The position numbers and the translations under genes were made by a program. This document shows positions 8,869-17,278 of a DNA stretch of 64,000 nucleotides, one piece after another. Positions within the stretch are counted from its first letter, which is position 1. The number at the start of each line of letters is the position of its first letter. Below the pieces are notes generated by a model. It searched no databases. It saw only the letters and a program-made list of their open reading frames with translations, and had not been told where the DNA came from. The stretch spans positions 1 to 64,000 of the forward strand of contig NW_005434504.1 in assembly GCF_000315625.1 (NCBI RefSeq). The letters run 5' to 3'. Source of the stretch: Guillardia theta CCMP2712. Lineage: Eukaryota > Cryptophyceae > Pyrenomonadales > Geminigeraceae.

Positions 8869-8876
8869 TTTATATA
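8869..8876 (-). promoter_or_regulatory. TATA box for the frameshifted gene at 8195-8828
   Basis: TATATAAA on the minus strand, 41 nt before the ATG at 8828. Confidence 0.55.
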
Positions 8877-9031
8877 GCGCGAAAGGCAGCACGACAACGC
8901 ACCGGTAAATGCTTTATTCGGCCGTGAAGAGAAAAACATGGTGTCATCATGTAGATGGGGTGAAAGACACAGTTTTTGAAAGTAGCAAACGTTTACTCTG
9001 ACTCCTGTCGTGCAGTTTCTAGCAGTTCTGT

Positions 9032-9499
9032 CTAATTGCCGGTTTTCTGCTTCTTGATGTGCTTGTGGATCGTGTGCTTGGCCTGGCGCTTCTGTCTCGC
9101 GATGTTGGCGGCATGGCTCTCCTGGCTTTTCTGCAGAAGGAAGCGGAGGTGCGACTGGAAGGTTTTCCAGGCGTCGATCAGCTCAGTCTTCATTTCTTCA
9201 GCCTCCTTTTCCGCATTGAAGTATCTGACATACCATGGGTCTTGGGCCTTCTTGGTCCAATATAGCATCTCCTCTTCGTACATCTTGATGTGTTCGATGC
9301 GGTAGTCGAGGTGGAAGGCTTGCAATTTGCCCCGCAGAGTCAGCCAGAAGGAGTCGGGAACATCATCAATGTCAGCCACGTCGAGCACGGTGCACAGGAT
9401 GACATACTGGTCGATAGGAAGAGTGAACCGTTTGGAAGCTTGATTGTTCACACTGTCCACGAACTGTTGGAATCGGAGATTCACAAAGAAATCTGACAT
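9032..9499 (-). CDS. Hypothetical 155-aa charged helical protein
   Basis: Unrecognised, mainly helical protein with many aromatic residues in the middle and a C-terminal basic tail rich in His, Lys and Gln (residues about 130-155), which could bind nucleic acid or act as a nuclear signal. An ATG nine codons upstream (9526) is only a few bases from the TATATAAAA box at about 9530-9538. Since boxes here usually lie 20-40 nt before the start, the ATG at 9499 (MSDFFVNLRF) is the more likely start. No signal peptide. Confidence 0.6.
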   Translation of the reverse strand: MSDFFVNLRFQQFVDSVNNQASKRFTLPIDQYVILCTVLDVADIDDVPDSFWLTLRGKLQAFHLDYRIEHIKMYEEEMLYWTKKAQDPWYVRYFNAEKEAEEMKTELIDAWKTFQSHLRFLLQKSQESHAANIARQKRQAKHTIHKHIKKQKTGN

Positions 9500-9542
9500 C
9501 TTTGGATTGCATGGGGTGCCGTCCATTATTTTATATACTGTT

Positions 9543-9990
9543 TCATGAGCAAAGGGATTCTGCTCTTTTACCCCGCCACTGGATGGGCTCTATTTCCGGT
9601 CCCTCCACATTCCGAAAGTCATTCCTGATGGCACTTAGGCCGTAGACCCCGAGCAGTGTTCCGTTCCCGACGACGACGGTGGTGAGGGTGGCCTTGCGGT
9701 AGTACTCGCTGTCGTTCTGCAGGTTGGAGATGACGGTGTCGAGCGGGTGGACCTTGATGACATCGAGGGTGGTGTAGGAGCCGTAGGGTGCGCAGAAGTG
9801 GATGTGCAGCTGGAACACGCTCGGGAGGTAATGGATGTATGCCATGATGTTGTGCTTCTTCCATCCCGTGTTTGCCATGATGTATTCTATGCACTGCAGC
9901 CTCAGCCGCTTCAGCATGTTGATGTGCTCTCCGCGCAGATCGCGCAATGACCTGAGGCTTCGGTGCTTGACAATGGCGTGATGCGGTGGG
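9543..9990 (-). pseudogene. DcpS-like scavenger decapping enzyme, C-terminal HIT domain only
   Basis: The C-terminal part matches the HIT domain of scavenger mRNA decapping enzymes (DcpS): an SLRDLRGEHI segment, then HYLPSVFQLHIHF, which carries the histidine triad H-x-H-x-H type motif, and later NDSEYYRKATLTTVV. In DcpS the triad hydrolyses cap remnants (m7GpppN) after 3'-5' mRNA decay. The first complete-looking codons (HHAIVKH) lie near 9990. Beyond them the frame shifts into a GC-rich unrelated reading frame, so the N-terminal half (cap-binding and dimer-swap domain) is missing. The gene is thus broken at a recombination-like joint. Family call is strong; functionality is unlikely. Confidence 0.75.
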
Positions 9991-10143
9991 CGTTGCTGTC
10001 CGCCTTGGGGATGTAGTTGTAGACCTTCTCCTTGAAGCTCGGCTGCAGGTAGTCCTTGAAGGGCGTCCCGTGCTTCCGGTCCTCGGATAGGATGTGGAAG
10101 ATCTTCTCGAGGCTCGTAGATGGGATGAACTTCGATTCGATCG
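9973..10143 (-). pseudogene. GC-rich coding fragment left of the repeat array
   Basis: A leftward open frame with very high GC3 (IESKFIPSTSLEKIF, later FKEKVYNYIPKADSN) runs from the repeat border down to about 9973, where it loses sense at the DcpS joint. It has no start or stop of its own. It may belong to the same lost gene as the fragment at 10950-11103, the two being separated by the 332-bp array. Family not recognised. Confidence 0.5.
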
Positions 10144-10949
10144 CCGGGCGGCCGTGACCGGTCAGCGGACCGTGTCAGCAGGCCCGTGACATGTCAGCCG
10201 GCTGACAGGGGCCGTGACCCGGCTGACAGGCTCACCTGACCGGTCACGTGACACATCACGTGACCGAGACAAGACTTTTTTATATCGCAGATCCAAAAAC
10301 CCATTGGACATTTCTCCCAGGGGGAAGAAAACCTCCCTTGACCCCCCTGTTTCTCGACGGATCCTGCCGGCCGGGCCCGTCAGTAGACCGACTGCAGCCT
10401 TCAGCCCCGCCTCAGACCCCCTGGAGGCCCGCCAGGAGGCTAAGTGTCCGGAGATTGGCCGGGGGCCTGATCTCTCCGGGCGGCCGTGACCGGTCAGCGG
10501 ACCGTGTCAGCAGGCCCGTGACATGTCAGCCGGCTGACAGGGTCCGTGACCCGGCTGACAGGCTCACCTGACCGGTCACGTGACACATCACGTGACCGAG
10601 ACAAGACTTTTTTATATCGCAGATCCAAAAACCCATAGGACATTTCTCCCAGGGGGAAGAAAACCTCCCTTGACCCCCCTGTTTCTCGACGGATCCTGCC
10701 GGCCGGGCCCGTCAGTAGACCGACTGCAGCCTTCAGCCCCGCCTCAGACCCCCTGGAGGCCCGCCAGGAGGCTAAGTGTCCGGAGATTGGCCGGGGGCCC
10801 GATCTCTCCGGGCGGCCGTGACCGGTCAGCGGACCGTGTCAGCAGGCCCGTGACATGTCAGCCGGCTGACAGGGGCCGTGACCCGGCTGACAGGCTCACC
10901 TGACCGGTCACGTGACACATCACGTGACCGAGACAAGACTTTTTTATAC
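10144..10949. repeat. 332-bp GC-rich tandem repeat array, inverted copy
   Basis: About 2.4 units of the 332-bp repeat, inverted relative to 1-757. The CACGTG core recurs at about 10244 and 10577. It begins within GGGCGGCCGTGACC and ends after ACTTTTTTATA. It separates two GC-rich coding fragments read on the minus strand. With the left array it forms an inverted pair around about 9.4 kb, which could allow inversion by homologous recombination. Confidence 0.92.
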
Positions 10950-11103
10950 CGCGTCTTGGGCTGGTAGCCGGGGGTCTTGGCGTTGGTCCAGCCGGCGCAG
11001 GGGATCTGGTCCGCCCCGGCGCTCGCCAGCAGGTCCACGTTGACGGTGTCGTCCAGCAGCACGCACTGGACCCACCAGGCGGCGGGGATCTCCATCTGCG
11101 ACG
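10950..11103 (-). pseudogene. GC-rich coding fragment right of the repeat array
   Basis: A leftward frame (MEIPAAWWVQCVLL through WTNAKTPGYQPKTR) with strong GC3 bias occupies this stretch, in a different frame from the helicase that precedes it. It is cut by the repeat array on its downstream side. The abrupt change of both frame and base composition near 11100 marks a joint rather than a simple indel. Family not recognised. Confidence 0.5.
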
Positions 11104-12548
11104 CGTCGTTTGTAGAACAGATTGGACACCATGTCGCATATGGTTGGATGCATGCGGTATTGTTCTATGAGCATGGGCACGTGCCTCGATGCGGTGAGGC
11201 GGTGGAAGAAGCTGTTGAAGTTCTCGGCGTAGGAGAAGGCTGTCAGCTGGTTCTGATCGCCGATGGCCACCACTGCCTGTATGGGATTGGAGAGGACGAG
11301 GAACGGCATCTTGTAGTCTGGCATGACTCCTGCCTCATCGATTACGAGCACGGCGGGGTGTCTCACCTCGATTTGATAGACGGAGTCTACCGTGCTCACA
11401 AAGGCCCTGCATTGGTTGATGTATCTCTCCCTCGTTGTCTCGATCAGCTCGTCCAGATCCGTGCATGTCCTCTCGTACTCGGCGCGTAGGCTCTCGATGT
11501 CCATCTGCAGGGCCATGAAGGTGGATTCCGCAATGGCCTGCATGCACTTCCTCCAGTGACGACGGCCGAGGCCTCGCACTTTGTTCCGATTCTTGTACAG
11601 GTCTATCTCCATTCTCTGTGTGATCGCCTCAAGCTTGTCGGCCCGGTCCATGCAGGCCACCACCTTTGCATCGCGTATCACCCATGCGTCGAGCGTGTAA
11701 TCTTTGCTCGCCGAGCTCAGCCTGTCTGGGTTACCATAGACGATGAAGATGAGGTCCTTGTCTTGCTGCAGCTTCAGGACTATGCTCTCGAGAGCCTTGT
11801 TCTGTATGCAAACGATGATGGCCCTGTGATTCAACGGGATGCATCCATGCGCGATGTGGTAGATGGTTGTTGACTTCCCCGTTCCTGGTGGCCCCTGTAT
11901 TCCCTCGACCCGCCTTCGCATGCTAGTCACGGCGTCTGCCTGCCTGTCATTGATGGGGATGATTTCTCCGCTGATCTCCTTGCGGAACTGGAATGGGAAG
12001 TTGCCGTTCACCTCGGCGATGGCCTGCAGGATGGCCGGGTGCTGTGCGCTCTGCTGTGCGTTGAGCACGGCGACGAGGTCGTGAATGTAAGACTTGGCGT
12101 ATCCCACGAGATGAACCCTCTGCGCACCTGCCCTCTTGAGCTCGGGCATGTAACCAGGGTCGTGGAATGACGTGCCCTCCTTGATCTTTGCGGTGCTCCT
12201 CTCGCGGTCCACCTTCAGGAGGCACCACCGATCCTCTACGAGGAATATGTTCCATGCAAACTCCGCTATATCCACCGTGTTTCCTTGCCTGTCGGTGAGG
12301 CTCACCACGCTGTCTTCGAACATCTGCATGTGCATCGGCTTGAGGCAGCGATCGCGCCATCCGCTTCCCATGGGCTTGACCGACGATTGGAACCAGCTCC
12401 AGATCTCCGCGAGGATGTTCTCCTTGCAGTCGCTCAGGTACGTCGCCACTGTGTAATTGGTCTGCATCGGGCGGCATTGATGGGGGCGGGGGAAGAGAAG
12501 GCAATTCGTAGCCTCCTTGAGACACTCCTTGGATTCATGGGTGTCCAT
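11100..12548 (-). pseudogene. UPF1-like superfamily 1 helicase, C-terminally truncated
   Basis: From the ATG at 12548 the first about 480 codons read well. Residues 219-227 are GPPGTGKST (Walker A, motif I), 404-407 are DEAG (motif II), then GDQNQL (motif III), and EQYRMHPTICDMVSNLFY matches the motif IV region of UPF1/DNA2-type SF1 helicases, which unwind RNA or DNA 5'-3' using ATP. Motifs V and VI, needed for coupling ATP hydrolysis to unwinding, are absent because the frame runs into an unrelated GC-rich fragment at about 11100. The N-terminal 200 residues are virus-specific. The gene upstream (12636-13079) reads the same way, and an AATAAA on this strand at about 12602 fits its 3' end. 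Likely non-functional. Confidence 0.8.
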
Positions 12549-12635
12549 CTCTTGTTCTGTATGTGGCACGGCAGGTGTGTTTAGCAGTGGTTTTGAAACC
12601 GGTTTATTCAAAAAAAAAAGAATACGGGCAGGCCT

Positions 12636-13079
12636 CTATGCTGCCTCCTCTCTGAAGCGCTTCTCATCCTCGTACTTTTGTAGCTTGCTGCTCATGATGG
12701 TGATCTGTGCCTTGGCAACAGAGATCCTCTCCTCGAGCACTGCCTTCCTATTCTCTAGCACCTCTGTCTCCAGCCTGGCAAAGGGGCGCCTTGGTTTGGC
12801 GGGCTTTGGCTCCTTGGCCTTCTTGCTCACGCCAGCGCCCTTGACCGACGTTGCCTTAGACTTCGCCTGCTTGCCAGCCTTCTTGCCAGCCTTCTTCTCC
12901 TTGTGCTCGTCACCGTTGTCCTCCTCGTTCTCCGCACCCTCGTCCTCCTCCATATCGTTATCGATCTCCTTCTCGATCTCATCATCGTCATTCAATCCAT
13001 TCTTGTTCTTCGCAGGCGGCATATCCGCGTTCGTTCCAGAGTGCTGCGGTGCTTCAGAAAACGGTGCTACAGGAAACAT
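12636..13079 (-). CDS. Lys/Ala-rich histone-like or basic DNA-binding protein
   Basis: A 147-aa protein with an acidic N-terminal stretch (runs of Asp/Glu at about 25-55), then a Lys/Ala-rich segment with repeated KKAGKKAGKQAK-type motifs (about 60-95) like linker-histone tails, then a helix with heptads (about 100-140). It might bind DNA or chaperone histones. No folded histone domain is visible. Starts at 13079 (MFPVAPFS) or 13022 (MPPAKNK) are both possible; the longer is given. It is divergent from the peptidase-like gene at 13170, sharing a 90-nt spacer with two A/T tracts. Confidence 0.6.
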   Translation of the reverse strand: MFPVAPFSEAPQHSGTNADMPPAKNKNGLNDDDEIEKEIDNDMEEDEGAENEEDNGDEHKEKKAGKKAGKQAKSKATSVKGAGVSKKAKEPKPAKPRRPFARLETEVLENRKAVLEERISVAKAQITIMSSKLQKYEDEKRFREEAA

Positions 13080-13169
13080 TTTTTTTGCAAGTGTGGGTGC
13101 CTCTGAACCCAAAAAAAAACAAGCTCGATCCGTTGCATTAGAAGGTTTGCTGCTCCGCCCTAGCAGGGA

Positions 13170-13769
13170 ATGGGTGAGCGCTGCCAGTACCGCACGTATG
13201 TGTCGCAGACGCATTACGATAGCGGTGATACGATGTGCACATCTGTATCGTATCTGATTGCATGTGCTGTGCTTGGGGATTACGGGATGTCACTCCCTCC
13301 GTCGCGCCAGCAGATGGACACTGTGATGAAGATATCCAGCATCCTGCATCGGAAGCTTGTGCATGAGAACAATTTCAAGCATCGTTTGTTTGCCTGCATG
13401 GATGTGGTAGATCTGGTGAAGCACCCTGAGAGCCTCGTGCTGCGAGAGGTGGTTGGCAGCACGCAACGTCTCCCGGAGGACTTCATCGGGACATTTCAAG
13501 ATCAAAACGACGACGATTGCATCATCCTCGACATACACACCCTCGTCGATAGCATGGTTCCGAGATCCTCCATCGTGGTCACGGTGAACGAGCACAGCAC
13601 GATGCTTCACCATGCAGAGGATGGCAGATTCTGGTACTTTGACCCATTGGTTGCCTATGTCATGTGCACTGGGGATCGTGGCAAGACACAGACCTTTGTC
13701 AAGGGCAGGCTGGGTGCGGTGGCAAGGGAGTACACAGGTGTTTATATCAAGCTCAAACCAACGCAATAA
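13170..13769 (+). CDS. Papain-like cysteine peptidase candidate, 199 aa
   Basis: Residues 19-28 read GDTMCTSVSY with Cys23 at the head of a hydrophobic helix; residues 136-160 read VVTVNEHSTMLHH followed by a YFDP motif, giving His142 and Asp158, 16 residues apart. That order and spacing (Cys helix, His strand, Asp in F-D-P) fits papain-fold peptidases, including viral deubiquitinase-like tegument peptidases. The family match is by motif only. No signal peptide, so it would act in the cell interior. The TAA stop lies inside an AATAAA signal (13765-13770). The single rightward gene between leftward neighbours. Confidence 0.5.
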   Translation: MGERCQYRTYVSQTHYDSGDTMCTSVSYLIACAVLGDYGMSLPPSRQQMDTVMKISSILHRKLVHENNFKHRLFACMDVVDLVKHPESLVLREVVGSTQRLPEDFIGTFQDQNDDDCIILDIHTLVDSMVPRSSIVVTVNEHSTMLHHAEDGRFWYFDPLVAYVMCTGDRGKTQTFVKGRLGAVAREYTGVYIKLKPTQ

Positions 13770-13773
13770 ATCT

Positions 13774-15105
13774 CTACCCCCGAACCTGGGGTAGAAGGCA
13801 GAGCCCATGCGCCTCTATCTTCCATATGTTCTTGAGGTTGACGTCAATGCTCTTCCCCTCGAACGCCTTGGTGATGCAGGGGGCGTCTACCATGTAGTGC
13901 ATCTCTACCTCCGCTTGCACTGTGGAGATATCCACCGCATTTTTGCAGTGGCTCCTGACGATCCCGCCGTTCCTGCAAACCAGGGATATGCCCCTCCTAC
14001 CAAGGCATGATTCCACGAACGCGGATGCCTCGTCCTTCTCCTCGGGTGTCATCTCCGCTTGCAGCTCGTCCCTCAATTTTTGCATCATCACCTCGTTCTG
14101 GATGTAGACGCCGTGGTGCTTGGCCGTAAGCCTCCTGCTCTCTTCCGTCTGCACCGCGCGCTTCTCCAACAACTTCCTGCACACCTGATTCTCAAAGTGT
14201 CGGATGCTGACCTGCTTGGCATGCCGGAGTATCGATGCGCTCTGCTGCATCGCCACGTCATACCGCTTCATCCCGTGATCGTCATCGATGAACTGCCTGT
14301 TGACGGCATCGAAGTCCCTCTGCCACTGGAACGGTGTCTCGTTGCCCTCCATCTTCACCACCCGTGCGGAGAGGACCTCACCGTTGCCGGGAGTGGTGGG
14401 CATGTAGAGGGTGTCCAGGCAGTAGAGCAGGTTTCCCTTGCGGAACCGCATCTCGTGCCGCACAATCGACAACCCCTGCTTCTGCATGCTGGACATCACC
14501 GCGTTCACCGCCCTGGCCTGTGTCGACCAGTTGAGCTCGGAGGACACGTTCCCCCTCACCACGTTCCTCGCCGACACCCTGCAGTTGCCAAAGCGCGATG
14601 TGCCGTCCCATCCCGAACCCCTCTCGGATATCTTCTTCTGGCACTTGAAGACCAGGTTCTGATAGAGCGTCGAAGGCACTGCCTCGTCCAGGGCTTCCGC
14701 CTCTTCCTCTGGGGCGCTGTCCACATGCAGACCCTTGATGTGCTTGAGCATGGCCTCCCGCAATGGATGGCACTGCTCGAATATGGTGTTGTTGGCATGC
14801 AGGATGTTGCCGGCGTGCGCCTTGAAGGATTCCATGTCATCGCACTGCGGGATGGGTATGGGAACCTTGATCACCGCCGTGCCTAGGTTGGTCGTGATGG
14901 AGTTCTCCGTGCATGTGAGCCTGCAGCGCACGAGGGTGTGCAGGTCGGCAGGATGGATCTGGCGGCAGGTACCTGTGACGATGCCCTGAGATCTCGCACT
15001 GTTGATCACATGCACGACAGCCTCGCTCTCGAGCCTCCGGAGGCTGGATGCAGGGCCGGATTCTTGTAGGCGCAGAAGCTTCTTGGTAGACTGCTTCCAA
15101 GACAT
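13774..15105 (-). CDS. Hypothetical 443-aa protein
   Basis: Unrecognised protein, apparently soluble and mixed alpha/beta. It has a basic N-terminus, a central domain with scattered Cys and Gly, a long charged helical region around residues 290-370 (RRLTAKHHGV, LRDELQAEMT) and a Cys-containing C-terminus. The ATG at 15105 is preceded by an AGTATATG box about 33 nt upstream. It converges with the peptidase-like gene, the two stops being only about 5 nt apart. Frames on the opposite strand are shadows. Confidence 0.75.
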   Translation of the reverse strand: MSWKQSTKKLLRLQESGPASSLRRLESEAVVHVINSARSQGIVTGTCRQIHPADLHTLVRCRLTCTENSITTNLGTAVIKVPIPIPQCDDMESFKAHAGNILHANNTIFEQCHPLREAMLKHIKGLHVDSAPEEEAEALDEAVPSTLYQNLVFKCQKKISERGSGWDGTSRFGNCRVSARNVVRGNVSSELNWSTQARAVNAVMSSMQKQGLSIVRHEMRFRKGNLLYCLDTLYMPTTPGNGEVLSARVVKMEGNETPFQWQRDFDAVNRQFIDDDHGMKRYDVAMQQSASILRHAKQVSIRHFENQVCRKLLEKRAVQTEESRRLTAKHHGVYIQNEVMMQKLRDELQAEMTPEEKDEASAFVESCLGRRGISLVCRNGGIVRSHCKNAVDISTVQAEVEMHYMVDAPCITKAFEGKSIDVNLKNIWKIEAHGLCLLPQVRG

Positions 15106-15187
15106 CGCACCAGAAACAACCGTCTGTCGCTATCGCATATACTCCTAAATACCTCCTTTGTCATTCTCCGACAGACCTCTTCTGGAT

Positions 15188-16783
15188 TCATTCTGTATCT
15201 GACAGGTTGCTGTACTCGCTCGCTCCAAAGAGCCTTGCGGAGAATATCGCCACGATGAGCGCCGCTACGCCAAGCGCCGACACAGCCGCTACCCAGAGCA
15301 GGGAGATGTCCGAGCCGCGGAAGGATGCCAGCTTTGCATCGACTCTCACCCCGAGGTCCCGAACAAACAGGTTCATCCCCCACAGGCCAGAGATGTTCCC
15401 TCCCCCAACCACCTCGGCGCTGGCATCCGACAGTGCCGTCAGGATGTCGGGCATCTGCAGCGCCTGTGAATCGATGATGCACACCATCTCCACCGACACG
15501 GCCTGCACTGGGAGCGAGCGCCGCATGGGAAATGCGCTCACATCCGCTGTTCGCTCTTCGTCGAACACCCCCATCCTTTGCAGCCAGTCGGGAAACACAT
15601 AGGGTGAGGATTGGCTGTCCCTGACAAGCACTGTCTGAACTGGGATGTAGTTGGCAGGGACGAGATTCTCGTAGATCTTTCTTGCGCTGTGCATGTAGAT
15701 CCTCCACTCCCTGGCATACTGCGTGCTGTGAAGCTCTGAAAGTACCCTGCTGTTGACATTGAGCAAGCGGGATTTCAACACCGCCCGCTCGAATGCCGCC
15801 GACATCGTGGCGGATACGCCGTCCAGCCATCCCCCAACCAAGGGTGAGGACTGCATCGTCAGGTTGGTTGGGGCCACGTCTGCCTGCAGCGTGCGTGAGA
15901 GTTCGGTGCTGTTCATCAAGAGCCAGACCGTGAAGCCCACCGTCATCCCGGTCTCTCTAGGCACCTCGCAGGTAGACGGCATCCCCGACGATTGCGCATG
16001 CGGTGGGTATGCGTACAACCCTAGGTTGAAGAACCATTGGCACACCTTGCTGTTTCCTTCGTATCTTGCGAGCCAGAATGAATTCTCCGGCTTGGAGGCG
16101 TTCAATGCAACGCATTCGCGCACGTCTTCAAAGCTCCTTGTGATCAGAGTGTTGATATCCCGCAGGAGCACAGACTGGTACGGCACCCATACCATGTCTT
16201 GGAAGCCGCCGCTCTCTGTCGCAAACACGCCAACCAATCTCAGATCGATGAGGTAATTCCCGTACTCGTCCAGGCTCTCCGCCCCGTACTTCTGAGCTAC
16301 GGTGTGCGAAAGCGTCAGTGTGAAGCTGCTGTAGTTGTATCTCACCCCCTCGGATGCCGCGATATCACCGAAGTTGCGCAGGTGCCGCACGACCGCGCCG
16401 TATTCGCTGCTGTTCCTTGCGCAGCTGGGTATACCAGCCGTCGACAGCTGCAGGGCGCTGTTCATGTATGCAGTCGTCAAGAGGAATTCCTCGATGCAAC
16501 ACCATCCCTCCACCGGTGCACACCAGGGCGCTACATCCGTGAGGAAGTTGTAGCTCGGGCCCGTCGCACCCCTCTGATCTAGCAGGAAAAGGGCAAAGTT
16601 GGCCCCGGGTTGGTCTGGGACGATGCTCACCGTCCAGGCCTGCGTGCTGGCATCGAAGCTGTTTGTGGTCGCCGCATGCAGCGTGGCTGTGCCGATGACG
16701 TCCACCCCTCCATGCACGGGCATGAAGCCCTGCGATTGCGACATGGGCAGTGCTGCTAGCAGCAGAAAAAGCAGCGCGAGCAT
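15188..16783 (-). CDS. Type I membrane glycoprotein, 531 aa
   Basis: The signal peptide is MLALLFLLLAALPMSQSQG. The ATG at 16783 is chosen because TATAAAG lies 28 nt upstream; the frame's upstream extension starts at TTG. The ectodomain (about 20-485) has paired Cys residues and several N-glycosylation sequons (NSS, NYS, NAS, NLT, NIS). A single transmembrane segment (about 495-520, LLWVAAVSALGVAALIVAIF) precedes a short acidic tail with a YSNL element that could act as a sorting signal. The layout is that of an enveloped-virus surface protein, including a possible fusion or attachment protein, but I recognise no such family. Confidence 0.7.
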   Translation of the reverse strand: MLALLFLLLAALPMSQSQGFMPVHGGVDVIGTATLHAATTNSFDASTQAWTVSIVPDQPGANFALFLLDQRGATGPSYNFLTDVAPWCAPVEGWCCIEEFLLTTAYMNSALQLSTAGIPSCARNSSEYGAVVRHLRNFGDIAASEGVRYNYSSFTLTLSHTVAQKYGAESLDEYGNYLIDLRLVGVFATESGGFQDMVWVPYQSVLLRDINTLITRSFEDVRECVALNASKPENSFWLARYEGNSKVCQWFFNLGLYAYPPHAQSSGMPSTCEVPRETGMTVGFTVWLLMNSTELSRTLQADVAPTNLTMQSSPLVGGWLDGVSATMSAAFERAVLKSRLLNVNSRVLSELHSTQYAREWRIYMHSARKIYENLVPANYIPVQTVLVRDSQSSPYVFPDWLQRMGVFDEERTADVSAFPMRRSLPVQAVSVEMVCIIDSQALQMPDILTALSDASAEVVGGGNISGLWGMNLFVRDLGVRVDAKLASFRGSDISLLWVAAVSALGVAALIVAIFSARLFGASEYSNLSDTE

Positions 16784-16810
16784 CGATGCGCACCGCAACC
16801 CCCCTAGGGG

Positions 16811-16818
16811 CTTTATAC
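16811..16818 (-). promoter_or_regulatory. TATA box (GTATAAAG) of the 531-aa glycoprotein
   Basis: 28 nt before the ATG at 16783; decides that start over the upstream TTG extension. Confidence 0.6.
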
Positions 16819-16869
16819 ACAGCAGATACGAAGGAGTGTGGTTTATACCGAACGTAAATGACGTACACC

Positions 16870-17235
16870 CTACTTCTTGCGATACTCAATGAGAAAGTAT
16901 GCAAACCAGTCTCGCAGCAGCATGATTGGCAAGCCAAACTGCCCGCTGAGCTTGTAAATGGTCTGCACCACCACTGATTTCTGCACGGCAACACTCGTCT
17001 TCATCTTCGGGGGTTCGGGGATGGTGGAGTTGGGCGGTTGCCGATCATCAGCCTTCGAGATCTGTGGCCACAAGTAACCGATGATCAACATGAGCTCATT
17101 GAAGAGCTGCAAGGTGATCACACATGCCACCAGTGTCATGATGATGAGACGTGACGAATCGTCGATTTCATCTTGAGCATGTGCGGGGGGAATGACCTGT
17201 CGGTTGTTCCTTGAATTGCGCGTAGACACCGGCAT
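16870..17235 (-). CDS. Single-pass membrane protein, 121 aa
   Basis: A basic, Asn/Arg-rich N-terminus (MPVSTRNSRNNRQ), one strong transmembrane segment at about residues 32-60 (LIIMTLVACVITLQLFNEL), a Pro-rich linker with several Lys, then a second moderately hydrophobic stretch near residues 88-112. The ATG at 17235 is preferred because TATATAAG ends 26 nt upstream; a frame start three codons earlier would be GTG. Unrecognised. It lies between the glycoprotein and the 727-aa papain-like paralogue, all on the same strand. Confidence 0.65.
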   Translation of the reverse strand: MPVSTRNSRNNRQVIPPAHAQDEIDDSSRLIIMTLVACVITLQLFNELMLIIGYLWPQISKADDRQPPNSTIPEPPKMKTSVAVQKSVVVQTIYKLSGQFGLPIMLLRDWFAYFLIEYRKK

Positions 17236-17278
17236 GGATTGCACATGCAGGCAACGCTGTCTTATATAGTAATCAAAC

